Shown here piece by piece: positions 62,626-64,000 of a DNA stretch of 64,000 nucleotides; the first letter of the stretch is position 1; each line of letters starts with the position of its first letter. The DNA is from Clusia tigrina (lineage: Eukaryota; Arthropoda; Insecta; Diptera; Clusiidae). The stretch spans positions 102,098,542-102,162,541 of the forward strand of contig OV050032.1 of assembly GCA_920105625.2 (NCBI GenBank), given 5' to 3'. The position numbers and the translations under genes are program-made. The notes beneath the pieces are model-generated. The model saw only the letters and a list, made by a program, of their open reading frames with translations, was not told the DNA's origin and did no database searches.

Positions 62626-62627
62626 CT

Positions 62628-63889
62628 AGGACGTACCGAAAAGAAGTTAGGGGCGTTTGAAGTGTTATCAGTGTTTGATTTGGGACTCAAGGGTAGCATT
62701 GCTTTGAGCGATGGCTTAAATTGACAAGAGGCTCCAGTACTTTATTGTTACAAAATTTCAAGGTTTTATGTCGCTTCAGTCAAAAGTTACAAGCAGTTGT
62801 ATGGTGCAAACTATGATAGGTGTAGGACGTACCGTAAAGAAATTAGGGGCGTTTGAACTTTTATCAGTGTTTGATTTGGGACTCAAGGGTAGCATAGCTT
62901 TGAGCGATGGCTTAAATTGACAAGAGGCTCGAGTACTTTATTGTTACAAAATTTCAAGGTTTTATGACGCTCCAGTAAAAAGTTACACGCATTTGTATGT
63001 TGCAAACTTTGATAGGTGTAGGACGTACCGTATAGAAGTTAGAGCCATTTGAAGTTTTATCAGTGTTTGATTTTGGACTCTATGGTAGCATAGCTTTGAG
63101 CGATAGCTTAAATTGACAAGAGGCTCGAGCACTTTATTGTTACAAAATTTCAAGGTTTTATGACGCTCCAGTAAAAAGTTACAAGCATTTGTATGTTGCA
63201 AACTTTGATAGGTGTAGGACGTACCGTATAGAAGTTAGGGCCATTTGAAGTTTTATCAGTGTTTGATTTGGGACTCTAGGGTAGCATAGCTTTGAGCGAT
63301 GGCTTAAATTGACAAGAGGTTCGAGTACTTTATTGTTACAAAATTTCAAGGTTTTATGACGCTCCAGTAAAAAGTTACAAGCATTTGTATGTTGCAAACT
63401 TTGATAGGTGTAGGACGTACCGTAAAGAAGTTAGGGGCGTTTGAAGTTTTATCAGTGTTTGATTTGGGACTCTAGGGTAGCATAGCTTTGAGCGATAACT
63501 TAAATTGACAAGATGCTCGAGTACTTTATTGTTAAAATTTTTCAAGGTTTTATGACGCTCCAGTAAAAAGTTACAAGCATTTGAATGTTGCAAACTTTGA
63601 TAGGTGTAGGACGTACCGTATAGAAGGTAGGGCCATTTGAAGTTTTATCAGTGTTTGATTTGGGACTCTAGGGTAGCATAGCTTTGAGCGATGGCTTAAA
63701 TTGACAAGAGGTTCGAGTACTTTATTGTTACAAAATGTCAAGGTTTTATGACACTCCAGTAAAAAGTTACAAGCATTTGTATGTTGCAAACTTTGATAGG
63801 TGTAGGACGTACCGTATAGAAGTTAGAGCCATTTGAAGTTTTATCAGTGTTTGATTTGGGACTCTAGGGTAGCACAGCTTTGAGCGATG
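62628..63889. repeat. 196-bp satellite array, block 3 (copy B of the composite unit)
   Basis: About 6.4 monomers repeating 58269-59530 with an offset of 4359 and three mismatches. It carries the same unusual variants: AAGCAGTTGTATG, AACTATGATAGG, TACACGCATTTG, ATAGAAGGTAGGG, AAAATGTCAAGG and GGTAGCACAGC. This cannot be an independent stretch of array; it is a copy of the array edge. Confidence 0.96.
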
Positions 63890-64000
63890 CACAGTGGGTT
63901 AGAATAGCATGTTTTCTTGGATCAAATCAGGGAAGCTATGTTAGGATAATTTTTCTTTATTTTTCAGTTAATACCATTAAAATAAGTAAAAAAAAATGTT
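63890..64000 (-). mobile_element. Transib-like transposon, second copy, cut by the window end
   Basis: Starts with CACAGTGGGTTAG directly after GAGCGATG, and its 111 bases match 59531-59641 without a visible difference. Only the terminal repeat and part of the 3' untranslated region are in the window. By the 4359-bp period its transposase frame should occupy the 2.1 kb starting 114 bases beyond the window end. Confidence 0.9.

Larger units (their letters stand above)
58269..62627. repeat. Composite tandem duplication, copy A (4359 bp)
   Basis: This segment consists of 1262 bp of satellite followed by 3097 bp of Transib-like sequence. The sequence from 62628 onward repeats it at a constant offset of 4359. 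By eye I find three mismatches over the 1373 comparable bases: 58412 A versus 62771 T, 58445 T versus 62804 G, and 58771 T versus 63130 C. The TAGG at the start of copy A (58268-58271) also spans the A/B junction (62627-62630), so a short microhomology may have guided the join. Confidence 0.93.
59531..62627 (-). mobile_element. Transib-like DNA transposon, truncated at its upstream end
   Basis: Satellite stops and non-satellite DNA begins at the same base as CACAGTGGG, the type of terminus expected of Transib transposons, whose ends resemble V(D)J recombination signal heptamers. Inside is one long minus-strand frame for a RAG1-related transposase, followed by 224 bp to this terminus. The five bases before the terminus, CGATG, would be the target duplication, since Transib elements typically duplicate 5 bp, but the second copy cannot be checked. 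The other end has no matching inverted repeat: at 62627 the sequence switches to satellite at a phase about 96 bases out of register with the left side. The duplication junction therefore cut the element. It is AT-rich (about one-third GC by eye). Confidence 0.85.

Noticed and set aside
59531..62627. The non-satellite segment as ordinary chromosomal flank at the array edge
   Set aside because: It begins exactly with a Transib-type CACAGTG terminus and contains a RAG1/Transib-like transposase, so an inserted transposon explains it better. Satellite on the right is a duplicated copy of satellite on the left.

Overview
This window is eukaryotic repeat DNA, most likely from an arthropod and probably an insect. 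About 56.6 kb of the 64 kb is a single satellite family with a 196-bp monomer, roughly 288 monomer-lengths in all. Two mobile elements interrupt it: a non-LTR retrotransposon with an RNase H domain (LOA-like) and a Transib-like DNA transposon whose transposase is RAG1-related. Both types are common in insect genomes. No host gene, tRNA, rRNA or prokaryotic feature was found.

Layout. (1) 1-5900: satellite arranged as three copies of a 1960-bp (10-monomer) higher-order unit. (2) 5901-10213: a minus-strand non-LTR retrotransposon with a 22-nt poly(A) tail, seen as poly-T on the + strand, and a 10-12 bp target-site duplication. It is dead: the ORF1-like and endonuclease regions look joined by an internal deletion, and a frameshift separates endonuclease from reverse transcriptase/RNase H. 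(3) 10214-59530: about 250 more monomers with overlapping higher-order periods (980, 2156, 2940/2941, 3135 and 3280 bp), nearly all whole multiples of 196 bp. (4) 59531-62627: a minus-strand Transib-like element. It starts exactly at the satellite boundary with CACAGTG, the V(D)J signal heptamer sequence, and has one open 684-codon transposase frame ending in a long Asp/Asn tail. (5) 62628-63889: satellite again. (6) 63890-64000: the same transposon terminus begins again.

Regions 4 to 6 are explained by a tandem duplication with a 4359-bp period. The segment 58269-62627 (1.26 kb of satellite plus 3.1 kb of transposon) is followed directly by a second copy from 62628 that runs off the window. 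Only three mismatches were found by eye over 1373 overlapping bases. The duplication junction removes the upstream end of the first transposon copy, so the second terminal repeat is not visible here; it may lie beyond the window.

The satellite monomer carries a 72-codon minus-strand frame in most copies. Because 196 is not divisible by 3 and a large monomer subclass shares an in-frame stop, I read this as a by-product of homogenisation rather than as a gene family. The strongest candidate for something new is the Transib/satellite composite repeat: a RAG1-like transposase gene being copied as part of a satellite array.
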